The position numbers and the translations under genes were made by a program. Of a stretch of 64,000 bases of DNA, positions 15,407 to 22,110 are shown one piece after another. The first letter of the stretch is position 1; each line of letters opens with the position of its first letter. Below the pieces are notes generated by a model that saw only the letters and a program-made list of their open reading frames with translations, ran no database searches and had not been told where the DNA came from. Location: the IMG/VR virus record IMGVR_UViG_3300045971_000528, positions 1 to 64,000 of that record. The stretch is one strand, 5' to 3'. The DNA comes from a virus.

Positions 15407-17428
15407 TTAGAAGTCGGTGCGGACGCCGAGGTAGAATGATTGGTTGTAGGAAGTCACATTCGCTGCATTCAGCAGATCAAGAAGGCTAGTGCGAGTGATG
15501 CTGAAGGCAGTGTCAAGAGCGAGCGACTCTGAGAAATAGTAGTTCAGTCGGACTGAAAGCCCTGTGTTCGTGGTTAGCAAGCCTGGTTGGGTGCGAACAA
15601 AGTATCGACCGAGAAGTTCGAAGCTCATCTGACCGTACTTGAAGTTGTCGACGACCGTGATCGAGGTTCCACGCCCACCACCGAACATGAAGCTCGTGAT
15701 GACATTCAAGTTGTTGCCCTTGTACCAAGTATCAGTGCCAGATAGCATCAAGTTCAGCGTGGTGTTCTTGCCAGTTCCAGCCTGCGAAGTGATCGAAGCT
15801 GGCAGATCGAGTGTAGAGATTTGGTCGATGCTAGTACCCGAGATGCTGGACACCTGAATGTCGGAACCGAGAGTCCACTTTGGTGTCAGTGTCGTGGTGG
15901 TGCCGAGCATGAATGTCGTGCTCATCGGTGTAGAGCCGGCGATGTACTTGTAGATCTGATCTTGCGACAGACCAGAGTTCGCGAACACATCACCTACTGA
16001 TGTGAACGGCTTCCGATCGATGGTGCCGAAGCCCAACATCGTTGAACGTTCAGCGAACAGAACAGGTGCCTTACGATGATCGATCATGAAGTACGGCGAC
16101 GTGAACCCAAGGGATGTGCGGCCCTGGAACATGAGAGTGTTCAACGCCTTGTACAACAGATCGTACTCGACAATGAGTGAGGAACTCAGCTGTTGGCTTG
16201 ATTGGAACACCTCGACACCGACAGCTTGTCGTTCTGCGTGTCCGTCAGCGATGCTGTGATTGTAGTACAGATCTCCTGAGAACTTTTCAGTGTCCAACTG
16301 GTAACCTACGCCAAAGAACTTCCGACTTGTCGACGAGGTCCCGACATAAGGCACGCCTCCCAGAAGGACAACCTTTGACTTTGGATCCATTGCGTAGTTT
16401 GCCACAATCCCATCGAATCTGCCAAGCGTGCCGTAACCCGAGGTCATACGACCGACCTTGATGCCCATGTCTCGGAAAGTGTCTTGCACGTCCACCGACA
16501 CGGTCGATAGATTCTGCTTCGACGATTCAGGGTGCATGAGGTTGTCGGTGCGTGAGTATCGAATGGCCACCTTCGTGGTGATCTCGTCTGCTCGATACGT
16601 TCCGGTGACACGACCGTTTGTAATCAGCGCGGAGTCGGATCGCTGAAAACTGGTGGCTGAGGGAGAGTTCGAGCTGATGTAGTAGTACTCAGACACTGAG
16701 GCGGCCGTCTTTGCATCGACACCTTGGTGTGGTTGTCGTGCCTCGAACCGGCTTGCGATCACCTTCGGTTGAGCAATCTCCAGTGAGATAAGCCGCTGCT
16801 GGATCCGCTTGAACTCAGGGCTGTCAGGGTACATCGTCAGGTAGAACTTGTACTCAGCCTTGGCCTTCTCGAACTTGCCTGCCTTCTCTTGTGCGAAGCC
16901 TGCGAGTTCCTGTGCCTCCATCGTGGCAGCAGTTGGTGACATCATCAAGATGGCGTTCAGCGATTCGAGTGCATCATCAGTGTCGCCGTTCTCTGCAAGC
17001 ACCTTCTTTGCCAATGCAAGCAGCTCCTCGGGTGTTCGCTTGTTGGTGATCATGACCACCTCTGGTTGCTGAGCTTCGGCTACCACGACAGTGAGAACGT
17101 TTTCACGCAGCAAGATGCGGTATGGCATGCGATGATCGAGGGTGATCACGATGCGCGTGCGGTCAGGTGTTGCGAGAACCTTCACCTCTCGAGTGTGTGG
17201 CTTGTCAAGGAATTCCTGATCACGCTTCTCTGGGCCCTTGGAGGGCAGATCTACTACGATCCGATACGGTGCTTCCAGCTCGAAAACGGTGGGCGGCCCA
17301 GCGACTGGATCAGTGAATGAGATCTTGGTGATCTCGGCATTTTCCGATGCGCGCACCACAATGCTCTGCAGAGAATTCGCACTGCAGATCGAGGTGATGA
17401 AAAGCAAAGGAAGAAGTATCCACCGCAC
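15407..17428 (-). CDS. outer-membrane barrel protein with AMIN and TPR domains
   Basis: 673 aa from GTG at 17428, which has GGA 6 nt upstream and yields a clean signal peptide ending SICSA; an upstream GTG at 17455 is possible. Residues about 25-115 match an AMIN domain (as in PilQ), about 130-225 are TPR-like helices, and 260-673 are alternating beta strands ending in RTDF, with the C-terminal Phe of BAM-inserted barrels. Genes for two multihaem cytochromes follow immediately. I infer a porin-cytochrome-like conduit; MtrB/PioB homology cannot be shown here. Confidence 0.8.
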   Translation of the reverse strand: MRWILLPLLFITSICSANSLQSIVVRASENAEITKISFTDPVAGPPTVFELEAPYRIVVDLPSKGPEKRDQEFLDKPHTREVKVLATPDRTRIVITLDHRMPYRILLRENVLTVVVAEAQQPEVVMITNKRTPEELLALAKKVLAENGDTDDALESLNAILMMSPTAATMEAQELAGFAQEKAGKFEKAKAEYKFYLTMYPDSPEFKRIQQRLISLEIAQPKVIASRFEARQPHQGVDAKTAASVSEYYYISSNSPSATSFQRSDSALITNGRVTGTYRADEITTKVAIRYSRTDNLMHPESSKQNLSTVSVDVQDTFRDMGIKVGRMTSGYGTLGRFDGIVANYAMDPKSKVVLLGGVPYVGTSSTSRKFFGVGYQLDTEKFSGDLYYNHSIADGHAERQAVGVEVFQSSQQLSSSLIVEYDLLYKALNTLMFQGRTSLGFTSPYFMIDHRKAPVLFAERSTMLGFGTIDRKPFTSVGDVFANSGLSQDQIYKYIAGSTPMSTTFMLGTTTTLTPKWTLGSDIQVSSISGTSIDQISTLDLPASITSQAGTGKNTTLNLMLSGTDTWYKGNNLNVITSFMFGGGRGTSITVVDNFKYGQMSFELLGRYFVRTQPGLLTTNTGLSVRLNYYFSESLALDTAFSITRTSLLDLLNAANVTSYNQSFYLGVRTDF

Positions 17429-17457
17429 AAGTGATCCAAGCGTGAACTGCGTCACAC

Positions 17458-17463
17458 TATTTA
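17458..17463 (-). promoter_or_regulatory. late promoter (TAAATA) of barrel-cytochrome operon
   Basis: TTAAATAGT immediately upstream of the candidate GTG starts. Confidence 0.5.
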
Positions 17464-17475
17464 AGGGATGGTATG

Positions 17476-17551
17476 TGGTACGTCCGAGTGGGTTCGAACC
17501 ACCGGCCTTCGCCTTCGGAGGGCGATGCTCTTCCAACTGAGCTACGGACGT
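17476..17551 (-). tRNA. tRNA-Arg(CCG)
   Basis: 76 nt with encoded CCA. Acceptor ACGTCCG/CGGACGT pairs fully; anticodon loop CTCCGAA gives CCG; T loop TTCGAAC is canonical. Reads CGG. Confidence 0.9.
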
Positions 17552-17557
17552 ATTGTT

Positions 17558-17629
17558 TGGACCCTCCGGAGGGATTCGAACCCACGTTCCACGGCTTAGA
17601 AGGCTTGGCCCGTTCCAATCGGCGGAGAG
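17558..17629 (-). tRNA. degenerate tRNA-like RNA (possible Arg TCT)
   Basis: 72 nt. Acceptor CTCTCCG/CGGAGGG and CCA are intact and the T loop is TTCGAAT, but the D arm is shortened and the arm around CTTCTAA (TCT) pairs for only two base pairs. Abuts the stop of the 105-aa gene. May be a pseudo-tRNA or a non-decoding mimic. Confidence 0.5.
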
Positions 17630-17630
17630 A

Positions 17631-17948
17631 TTATGGTTGTCGTTTGATCTTGTCGAGTTCCTCTTGAATGAACTGTTCTGTTGAGCGTTCATCCTTAGGT
17701 GGCTCGCACTGATGTCGAATCGATCCGAAGAAAGCTGCGATGTTCTCGCTGTTCTTGCCGAGAGTCTGCATGACCTCGACCGATGCAAACAGCATCACAC
17801 CGCAGATGATCAAATACACGAGGAACGAATTGCTCTCGTCAGGCTCCGGCAGGAACTTCTTGAATAGACCCTTCATCTTGAACACAACCGCCACCAGAAT
17901 GGCGATGGTGATGAGGACTACCCAGATTGATGTAGGAATACCGCACAT
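17631..17948 (-). CDS. two-TM small membrane protein
   Basis: 105 aa. Helices at about residues 7-25 and 42-60; the cytoplasmic or periplasmic tail is charged. ATG at 17948 lies 4 nt after a TAAATA box, so either the transcript is leaderless or another promoter is used. Not recognised. Confidence 0.65.
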   Translation of the reverse strand: MCGIPTSIWVVLITIAILVAVVFKMKGLFKKFLPEPDESNSFLVYLIICGVMLFASVEVMQTLGKNSENIAAFFGSIRHQCEPPKDERSTEQFIQEELDKIKRQP

Positions 17949-17952
17949 CAAC

Positions 17953-17959
17953 TATTTAT
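17953..17959 (-). promoter_or_regulatory. late-type box 4 nt before ATG
   Basis: CATAAATAG, then GTTG and ATG. The same 4-nt spacing recurs at 28.6, 46.1 and 60.2 kb. Confidence 0.45.
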
Positions 17960-17969
17960 GGAGCGTTGC

Positions 17970-18137
17970 TCAGAGCGCTGCGATCTGAGCACGAAGCTCG
18001 GCGATTTGACGCGTCTTGCCTGGGACATTGATCTCGGCAGCGGACGAAGACTTCTTCTGAAGCGAGAGACGCAGTTCGGTCTCGAGGGCTTGCAGGCGCT
18101 CAGTCAGTTTGAGCTTCTTCTTGTCGGCGTTTGCCAT
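17970..18137 (-). CDS. small charged coiled-coil protein (55 aa)
   Basis: 55 aa, Lys/Glu/Leu-rich with heptads at both ends (LKLTERLQALETELRLSL). Preceded by GGAG. Unknown function, within the tRNA cluster. Confidence 0.6.
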   Translation of the reverse strand: MANADKKKLKLTERLQALETELRLSLQKKSSSAAEINVPGKTRQIAELRAQIAAL

Positions 18138-18156
18138 GATGAACTCCAGTGTTGAT

Positions 18157-18230
18157 TGGTAGGAGCACTGAGAATCGAACTCAGGCCATCCGGGTAAAAG
18201 CCGGAGACGCTGCCATTACGTCATACTCCC
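18157..18230 (-). tRNA. tRNA-Lys(TTT)
   Basis: Acceptor GGGAGTA/TGCTCCT (with terminal wobbles), anticodon stem TCCGG/CCGGA with loop CTTTTAC giving TTT, encoded CCA. Confidence 0.85.
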
Positions 18231-18238
18231 ATGGAATT

Positions 18239-18363
18239 TGGTGGTGATGGAAGGAATCGAACCTCCCCTGGCTTTGGATGATAAAGATAACCAATCGCGG
18301 CCGGTTGTTTTGCAACTAAAAATGCAATCGATGTTTCCGTGCTGTCCACTACACTACATCACC
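18239..18363 (-). tRNA. expanded 125-nt tRNA-like RNA
   Basis: Acceptor GGTGATG/CATCACC, D arm and T arm are tRNA-like and CCA is encoded, but about 70 nt separate the D and T arms where 22 are normal. The insert contains TTGCA/TGCAA with an 8-nt loop and a TTGG/CCAA hairpin whose loop starts TTATC (GGTTATC motif). Either an intron-like insertion or a chimera of tRNA and the Y-RNA-like family. Decoding cannot be assigned. Confidence 0.5.
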
Positions 18364-18374
18364 ATTGTTCTTTG

Positions 18375-18450
18375 TGGTGCCCCATTGGGGAGTCGAACCC
18401 CATCCCACGGACTACAAAACCGTTGTGCACTCCTCATTCACTCACGGGGC
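18375..18450 (-). tRNA. tRNA-Thr(TGT), probable
   Basis: Acceptor GCCCCGT/ATGGGGC and CCA intact; loop TTTGTAG gives TGT with a T-T mismatch closing the anticodon stem. Reads ACA. Confidence 0.65.
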
Positions 18451-18456
18451 ATTGTT

Positions 18457-18527
18457 TGGCGCGCCTGCACGGAGTCGAACCGCACTGCCTTTGGCTCTTT
18501 GGCTGCCTCCAGCAAATCCCTCGGCGC
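18457..18527 (-). tRNA. degenerate tRNA-like RNA without U33
   Basis: 71 nt. Outer acceptor GCGCC/GGCGC, T loop TTCGACT and CCA are present, but the region where the anticodon should be has no T at all, so the universal U33 is missing. Unlikely to decode; pseudo-tRNA or mimic. Confidence 0.5.
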
Positions 18528-18533
18528 ATTGTT

Positions 18534-18609
18534 TGGTGGGACCGGTGGGAGTTGAACCCACAACCTATCGGTTAAGAGCCGAGTGCTCTGCCAGTTGAGC
18601 TACGATCCC
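18534..18609 (-). tRNA. tRNA-Lys(CTT)
   Basis: Canonical cloverleaf: acceptor GGGATCG/CGGTCCC, loop CTCTTAA giving CTT, T loop TTCAACT, encoded CCA. Confidence 0.92.
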
Positions 18610-18619
18610 ATGAAATACT

Positions 18620-18733
18620 GCAAGCAAAAGTGAAGTCGGTAAACCTCTTTCGAGGGTGTCGGGCTTTGAATCCCGCTCTAGCTGATGGCCGAAGGCCAAT
18701 GCATTAACCGATAACCGATTTTCAACGGCTTGC
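18620..18733 (-). ncRNA. structured RNA, Y-RNA-like family member A
   Basis: 114 nt closed by GCAAGC/GCTTGC, then TGAA/TTCA and TCGGT/ACCGA. Internal hairpins include TGGCC-TTC-GGCCA, CGGG-(TTCAAA loop)-CCCG resembling a T arm, and CCTC-GAAA-GAGG. It contains GGTTATC at 18710-18716 and has no CCA or anticodon arm. It shares layout with RNAs at 22.0 and 23.5 kb. Confidence 0.55.
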
Positions 18734-18740
18734 GTGTTTG

Positions 18741-18926
18741 TTACGGCTGACTACGTGCGAGTGATTCGGCTCTTAGCCAATCATCTAGCTCGAACCCGGG
18801 TTCACGGCCCCGTGCTTCGTACATTTGGTACGCGACCTGCTCGACGTCGAAAGGAACCCGCTGCACTTCATGCACAACTGGGGTCTCGACAGCAGGTACA
18901 ACCTTCTTGATTCTCTTAGTAGCCAT
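18741..18926 (-). CDS. DUF2934-like small protein
   Basis: 61 aa. The C-terminal half reads AYQMYEARGREPGFELDDWLRAE, matching the DUF2934 pattern (helix, RG-PG, DDWL-AE). The N-terminus is basic. Common in bacteria and phages; function unknown. TAAATA lies about 40 nt upstream. Confidence 0.75.
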   Translation of the reverse strand: MATKRIKKVVPAVETPVVHEVQRVPFDVEQVAYQMYEARGREPGFELDDWLRAESLARSQP

Positions 18927-18966
18927 TTCGCTCTCCTGTTATTGTTGTTGTCGCGAATCGACTCGC

Positions 18967-18973
18967 TATTTAT
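18967..18973 (-). promoter_or_regulatory. late promoter (ATAAATA)
   Basis: GATAAATAG upstream of the DUF2934-like gene and the RNAs beyond it. Confidence 0.5.
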
Positions 18974-18974
18974 C

Positions 18975-19046
18975 TGGCGTCGCCGCACGGACTCGAACCG
19001 CACCGCTCTGTGACCCGGGAAATCACAGTAGCCATCCATTGACGAC
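18975..19046 (-). tRNA. tRNA-Gly(CCC)-like, reduced D arm
   Basis: 72 nt. Acceptor pairs for six bp, T loop TTCGAGT and CCA present. Long stem CTGTGAT/GTCACAG with loop TTCCCGG gives CCC. The D arm is reduced to three weak pairs. Confidence 0.6.
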
Positions 19047-19052
19047 ATTGTC

Positions 19053-19155
19053 TGGCGGCGCACCGATGAATCATGGTCCTTCCGACGGGTTGCCGCGGCT
19101 CACCGTCATCCTATCACCACGAAACGGAGATTTGCAACTCTCCGCTCTTTGCGCC
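19053..19155 (-). tRNA. expanded tRNA-Cys(GCA)-like RNA, 103 nt
   Basis: Acceptor GGCGCA/TGCGCC with CCA. The D arm is absent; CGGAGA/TCTCCG follows the acceptor directly and carries an 8-nt loop GTTGCAAA containing GCA. A long insert with GACGG/CCGTC precedes a non-canonical T arm. Probably a degenerate or repurposed tRNA-Cys. Confidence 0.45.
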
Positions 19156-19161
19156 ATTGAT

Positions 19162-19236
19162 TGGCGGGCCGGACGGGAATCGAACCCGCATGAACTTCGT
19201 AGACAGCGAAGTGCCTTACCAGTAGGCTACCGACCC
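19162..19236 (-). tRNA. tRNA-Asp(GTC)
   Basis: Canonical: acceptor GGGTCGG/CCGGCCC, loop CTGTCTA giving GTC, T loop TTCGATT, encoded CCA. Confidence 0.92.
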
Positions 19237-19244
19237 AATGTTTG

Positions 19245-19574
19245 TTACTGCACCTTGTCAGGGTACTTGGCGTCCATGACGTCGATCGCATTGTGCGGAC
19301 TCGTTCCGATGTCCAACAGCGTGATCTTGTCAGATGCAAAGCCATTCTCGACGGTGATCAGGGATTCATCGGCACTGACGCCGCCCTTGTACTTGCCGTC
19401 GCCCTTCTTGTGCATCAACTTGCCCGTTGCCGGATCAACCGAACCCCATTCAGGAGTGTGTGCGCCTACGATCGGCTCGACAAAGTACGAGCGACCGGTA
19501 CGCTGTGAGTAGACGATGAAGCGGCCAGTTTCGTCCGTGTTCGTGAGGAACCGGGAACGTAGGGTTGCAGTCAT
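19245..19574 (-). CDS. hypothetical protein (109 aa)
   Basis: 109 aa, soluble. The first half looks like a beta-strand domain (GRFIVYSQRTGRSYFVEP). No known motif. A weak CAAATA variant of the late box lies upstream. Sits inside the tRNA cluster. Confidence 0.7.
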   Translation of the reverse strand: MTATLRSRFLTNTDETGRFIVYSQRTGRSYFVEPIVGAHTPEWGSVDPATGKLMHKKGDGKYKGGVSADESLITVENGFASDKITLLDIGTSPHNAIDVMDAKYPDKVQ

Positions 19575-19612
19575 AGTCTTCTCCTGGGTTATGGACTTCC
19601 GTCCGGGTTATT

Positions 19613-19686
19613 TGGCAGAGGGTGTAGGAGTTGAACCTACGTCTACTGAGTCAGAGTCAATCATGCTACCGTTGCACCAACCCCCA
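19613..19686 (-). tRNA. tRNA-Gln(CTG)
   Basis: Starts with T1 and has G73 as in Gln tRNAs; anticodon stem ATTGA/TCAGT with loop CTCTGAC gives CTG; T arm GTAGG/CCTAC; encoded CCA. Confidence 0.8.
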
Positions 19687-19697
19687 ATTGTTCTATC

Positions 19698-19772
19698 TGG
19701 TAGGATGTGTCAGAATCGAACTGACATAGTTGCGATGTGAACGCAACTGGTAACCACTCCCATCAACATCCT
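19698..19772 (-). tRNA. tRNA-Val(CAC)
   Basis: Acceptor AGGATGT/ACATCCT perfect; loop TTCACAT gives CAC; T loop TTCGATT; encoded CCA. Confidence 0.88.
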
Positions 19773-19779
19773 ATTGTTC

Positions 19780-19853
19780 TGGTCCCTCCGTCAGGAATCG
19801 AACCTGCTTCTCGCGGTTATCAGCCGCGGGCTCTACCATTGAGCTACAGAGGG
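19780..19853 (-). tRNA. tRNA-Ile(GAT)
   Basis: Acceptor CCCTCTG/CGGAGGG, stem CGCGG/CCGCG, loop CTGATAA giving GAT, encoded CCA. Confidence 0.9.
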
Positions 19854-19859
19854 AAATTC

Positions 19860-19942
19860 TGGTCGTGATGGACGGAATCGAACCGTCTTAGTCTTTCGAC
19901 ACACCTTATGAGGGTGGCGCATTGCCTTAATGCTACATCACG
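19860..19942 (-). tRNA. tRNA with CAT anticodon and long variable arm
   Basis: 83 nt. Acceptor CGTGATG/CATCACG and T arm GACGG/CCGTC are perfect. Loop CTCATAA gives CAT (Met or lysidine Ile). The variable region is a GTC-GAAA-GAC hairpin, a class II feature not expected for CAT tRNAs, and it also matches GNCGAAAG. Isotype uncertain. Confidence 0.75.
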
Positions 19943-19945
19943 TTG

Positions 19946-20140
19946 TTAGTACCCGTAGCCGCCATACCCGCAGCCAAAGCCAAGTGGGTGGTACGGATAG
20001 CCTTGATAGCCAGGGCCGCATCCACGATAGCCGCTGTAGCAGCGATGGTGGTTGGAGAGCATCATGATCTCCATTATGGTTGGGCCACTGTGGCGGTGAA
20101 AGTATGGAGCGCCGTAAGCGCCGAAGAATGGGTAGTTCAT
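19946..20140 (-). CDS. Gly/Tyr/Pro-rich small protein
   Basis: 64 aa, rich in Gly, Tyr, His and Pro (GFGCGYGGYGY at the end). ATG at 20140 is 1 nt after the upstream stop, with GGTGG 6 nt before. Low complexity; similar in style to the next gene. Function unknown, perhaps adhesive or structural. Confidence 0.6.
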   Translation of the reverse strand: MNYPFFGAYGAPYFHRHSGPTIMEIMMLSNHHRCYSGYRGCGPGYQGYPYHPLGFGCGYGGYGY

Positions 20141-20141
20141 G

Positions 20142-20366
20142 TTAGTACCACCCATGGCTGAGGCCGCCAAAGTTGTTCGAATTCGCTACCTGCGAAACTC
20201 CAGCCATCACACCTGCATTGTACAGGCTTTGATTGATGTTTGAAATCTGGCTGTCGATGATGCTGTTGCCATAATCTGGGAATACGTACTGTGGGTACGG
20301 GTAGCCATACGACGGGTAGCGGCGATTGAATTGTGGGTAGTACCCTGGGCCATACATGCGGGACAT
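20142..20366 (-). CDS. Tyr/Pro-rich small protein
   Basis: 74 aa. The first 32 residues are Tyr/Pro/Gly-rich (PSYGYPYPQYVFPDYG) and the rest is an Asn/Ser-rich helix. Preceded by AAGGAGAC and a TAAATA box 58 nt upstream. Function unknown; forms a pair with the Gly/Tyr protein. Confidence 0.65.
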   Translation of the reverse strand: MSRMYGPGYYPQFNRRYPSYGYPYPQYVFPDYGNSIIDSQISNINQSLYNAGVMAGVSQVANSNNFGGLSHGWY

Positions 20367-20423
20367 TGTCGTCTCCTTTTTCTTCTTGTTGTCAGACGGC
20401 CTGGACTCATGATCCAGGTAACG

Positions 20424-20429
20424 TATTTA
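20424..20429 (-). promoter_or_regulatory. late promoter (TAAATA)
   Basis: GTAAATAC upstream of the Tyr-rich gene pair. Confidence 0.55.
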
Positions 20430-20454
20430 CATCTAGCCGCTCATGTGTACAAAT

Positions 20455-20531
20455 TGGCTGGCCATCTAGGAATCGAACCCAGCATCTCCGCATTAACAGT
20501 GCAGCGTGTTCACCTTGCTTACTCATGGCCA
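20455..20531 (-). tRNA. tRNA-Asn(GTT)
   Basis: Acceptor TGGCCAT/ATGGCCA perfect, stem CTGCA/TGCGG, loop CTGTTAA giving GTT, G73, encoded CCA. Confidence 0.9.
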
Positions 20532-20537
20532 ATTTTG

Positions 20538-20611
20538 TGGAGCCCCCTGTCAGAATCGAACTGACGTCCAAGCCGTACGAAGACCTTGTACTACCACTGT
20601 ACTAAAGGGGC
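20538..20611 (-). tRNA. tRNA-Thr(CGT)
   Basis: Acceptor GCCCCTT/AGGGGGC, stem AGGTC/GGCTT, loop TTCGTAC giving CGT, T arm GTCAG/CTGAC, encoded CCA. Confidence 0.88.
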
Positions 20612-20615
20612 GTAA

Positions 20616-21302
20616 TTAGAACTTAAACTTGGCGCCCTTTACATATCCTTGCGCCAAATAGTTTTCGAGTTCCGTTTTCTTTATTCGTTTGGCATGTATA
20701 CTGTTATGAATCCAGCAGGTGCCAAATTGAGAATTCTTTTCGCCTTGTTGAAATGCACGATCTGCCCAGGTGGCTTTTCGTTTTTCCCAGGCCTCACTTG
20801 TCTGTGATCGTTTGCTCATTTCTTTCAGACCATCGCCAACTGCACATCCAGTAACAACACGGCCTGATGAATAAGCTGTTTTCAACCCAGTGGTTATCTT
20901 TTGGGATGTTTTTGCTACCCACTCTGGATCTGTTTCGCGCAACACACGCATTCGCTTGTTGCCCTTGATACCCTTTGCCCGCTGCACTTCTGCATTCAAG
21001 TTTTGGTGTTCAAAACCACCTTCACCGCCATACTTCAAGTTGATGTTCAACGGGTTGGCAAGCAGCACTTCATTGACGATTTCCTTCTCACGAAGTTTCA
21101 ATGCTTCGCGGTCTGGGCACATCTCAACGATTTCTTTCTTGTGGTTCTCGTCGCCATGTTTGGCACGCGAGTAACCCAGAATTTTCCCACTACCAAGATA
21201 GCCATCCTCGAGGTTGTCTGTCGAGTGCATCCCTACGTAGAACTTGCCTGTGACTTGACAAGTCGTTCTGTAGATGTAGTGGTATTTCTTCTGTCGGCGC
21301 AT
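20616..21302 (-). CDS. GIY-YIG homing endonuclease (Seg-like)
   Basis: 228 aa from ATG at 21302, preceded by AAGGAGAA and a TAAATA box. Residues 6-30 contain YIYRTTCQVTGKFYVGMHS, the GIY-YIG core with both Tyr. The C-terminus has the SQFGTCWIHN segment found in phage Seg/I-TevI-type DNA-binding regions. Inserted between tRNAs, as is typical for free-standing phage homing endonucleases. Confidence 0.9.
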   Translation of the reverse strand: MRRQKKYHYIYRTTCQVTGKFYVGMHSTDNLEDGYLGSGKILGYSRAKHGDENHKKEIVEMCPDREALKLREKEIVNEVLLANPLNINLKYGGEGGFEHQNLNAEVQRAKGIKGNKRMRVLRETDPEWVAKTSQKITTGLKTAYSSGRVVTGCAVGDGLKEMSKRSQTSEAWEKRKATWADRAFQQGEKNSQFGTCWIHNSIHAKRIKKTELENYLAQGYVKGAKFKF

Positions 21303-21319
21303 ATCGTTCTCCTTTGTCC

Positions 21320-21325
21320 TATTTA
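21320..21325 (-). promoter_or_regulatory. late promoter (TAAATA)
   Basis: GTAAATAG 17 nt upstream of the GIY-YIG start. Confidence 0.6.
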
Positions 21326-21352
21326 CAGGAACCGGGAACAATACGACCTGAA

Positions 21353-21428
21353 TGGGTGCTCGACGGGACTCGAACCCGCAACGACGAGAATCACAATCTC
21401 GGGATCTACCAATTGATCTACGAGCACC
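21353..21428 (-). tRNA. tRNA-His(GTG)
   Basis: Extra 5' G opposite C73 as in His tRNAs; acceptor GTGCTCG/CGAGCAC; loop TTGTGAT gives GTG. Only CA of the CCA end is unambiguous. Confidence 0.88.
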
Positions 21429-21436
21429 ATCGAATT

Positions 21437-21512
21437 TGGGCAGACGGGTGGGGTTCGAACCCACAATATCGCCTTCACAGGGCGAGGTGTTACCAATTAC
21501 ACTACACGCTGC
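21437..21512 (-). tRNA. second tRNA-His(GTG), bulged acceptor
   Basis: Loop CTGTGAA gives GTG and C73 fits His. The acceptor pairs GCAG/CTGC then CG/CG only with a one-nt bulge. D arm GTGT/ACAC and T arm GTGGG/CCCAC are sound. Possibly degenerating. Confidence 0.65.
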
Positions 21513-21520
21513 ATTGTAAG

Positions 21521-21596
21521 GGGGGATACAGGTGGGAATCGAACCCATCGTCGCTCAGGCAAACCCCGAGTGCTCTACCATTGAGCTACAACATCC
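21521..21596 (-). tRNA. tRNA-like RNA, isotype undetermined
   Basis: D arm and T loop TTCGATT are canonical; acceptor pairs about six bp. The anticodon stem is either five bp with G at position 33 or six bp with a 5-nt loop GTTTG. CCA is not encoded. Probably non-decoding. Confidence 0.45.
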
Positions 21597-21602
21597 ATTG
21601 TT

Positions 21603-21664
21603 TGGCTCCGACGTGCTGGGCTAACCAGTTACACGTTTCTCCCGGCTCATAACTCCCCATCGGA
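21603..21664 (-). tRNA. 62-nt minimal tRNA-like RNA
   Basis: Acceptor TCCGATG/CGTCGGA pairs all seven bp and is followed by G and CCA, yet the whole RNA is only 62 nt. The T-arm-like hairpin CTGG/CCAG has a shortened loop and no standard anticodon arm is visible. Confidence 0.4.
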
Positions 21665-21688
21665 TTGGGAGCGCGGGCGTGGCTTGAT

Positions 21689-21765
21689 TGGTGGAACGTA
21701 CGGGGAATCGAACCTCGTATCACGCGATTTAGTACCAATCTGCTGAGTAATCGCAAAAACGTCCC
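21689..21765 (-). tRNA. tRNA-like RNA, rearranged core
   Basis: 77 nt. Acceptor GGGACGT/ACGTTCC, T loop TTCGATT and CCA intact. The core favours GCGATT/AATCGC rather than separate D and anticodon arms. Anticodon cannot be assigned. Confidence 0.45.
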
Positions 21766-21771
21766 ATAAGA

Positions 21772-21845
21772 TGGCGGCCCCAGCGGGACTCGAACCCGCT
21801 TCGCAACGTAGACAGCGTCGCATAATACCCATATACCATGGGGCC
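21772..21845 (-). tRNA. tRNA-Asp(GTC), second copy
   Basis: Acceptor GGCCCCA/TGGGGCC, stem CGACG/CGTTG, loop CTGTCTA giving GTC, encoded CCA. Sequence differs strongly from the copy at 19.2 kb. Confidence 0.85.
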
Positions 21846-21851
21846 ATTGTT

Positions 21852-21940
21852 TGGTACACCTGATGGGACTCGAACCCACTAACAGCCTCTCGGCTTACTG
21901 GGTTGAAAGCCCAGCCACTCGACCCTTTGTATTCAGGTGT
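21852..21940 (-). tRNA. class II tRNA with TTC anticodon
   Basis: 89 nt. Acceptor ACACCTG/CAGGTGT, anticodon arm CTGGG/CCCAG with loop CTTTCAA (TTC), and long variable arm AGCC-GAGA-GGCT. TTC normally belongs to class I tRNA-Glu; a normal Glu(TTC) lies next to it. Charging identity uncertain. Confidence 0.8.
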
Positions 21941-21949
21941 ATTGAATTT

Positions 21950-22024
21950 TGGTACTCCCGAACGGTTTCGATCCGTCTTCTCCGCCTTGAAAGGGCAGCG
22001 TCCTAGCCAGTAGACGACGGGAGC
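21950..22024 (-). tRNA. tRNA-Glu(TTC)
   Basis: Acceptor GCTCCCG/CGGGAGT, stem CTGCC/GGCGG, loop CTTTCAA giving TTC. T loop reads ATCGAAA (T54 replaced). Confidence 0.85.
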
Positions 22025-22028
22025 ATAG

Positions 22029-22106
22029 TTCCAACAAATGCCTTTCGGCGTGCGGTCCAGGGGGGGATCGTGAAAGGATAACCCTGAGTTGCGAAGCGGT
22101 TGGAAT
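22029..22106 (-). ncRNA. structured RNA, Y-RNA-like family member B
   Basis: 78 nt closed by TTCCAAC/GTTGGAA. Contains CAGGG/CCCTG with GGTTATC at 22077-22083, and the hairpin GCC-GAAA-GGC that fits GNCGAAN(0-1)G. No CCA, no anticodon arm. The end CATTTGTTG resembles family member C. Confidence 0.6.
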
Positions 22107-22110
22107 GTTT

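Noticed and set aside
17455-17788. N-terminal extension of the barrel protein to 793 aa
   Set aside because: The extension would translate two tRNA genes; the GTG start at 17428 gives a proper signal peptide.
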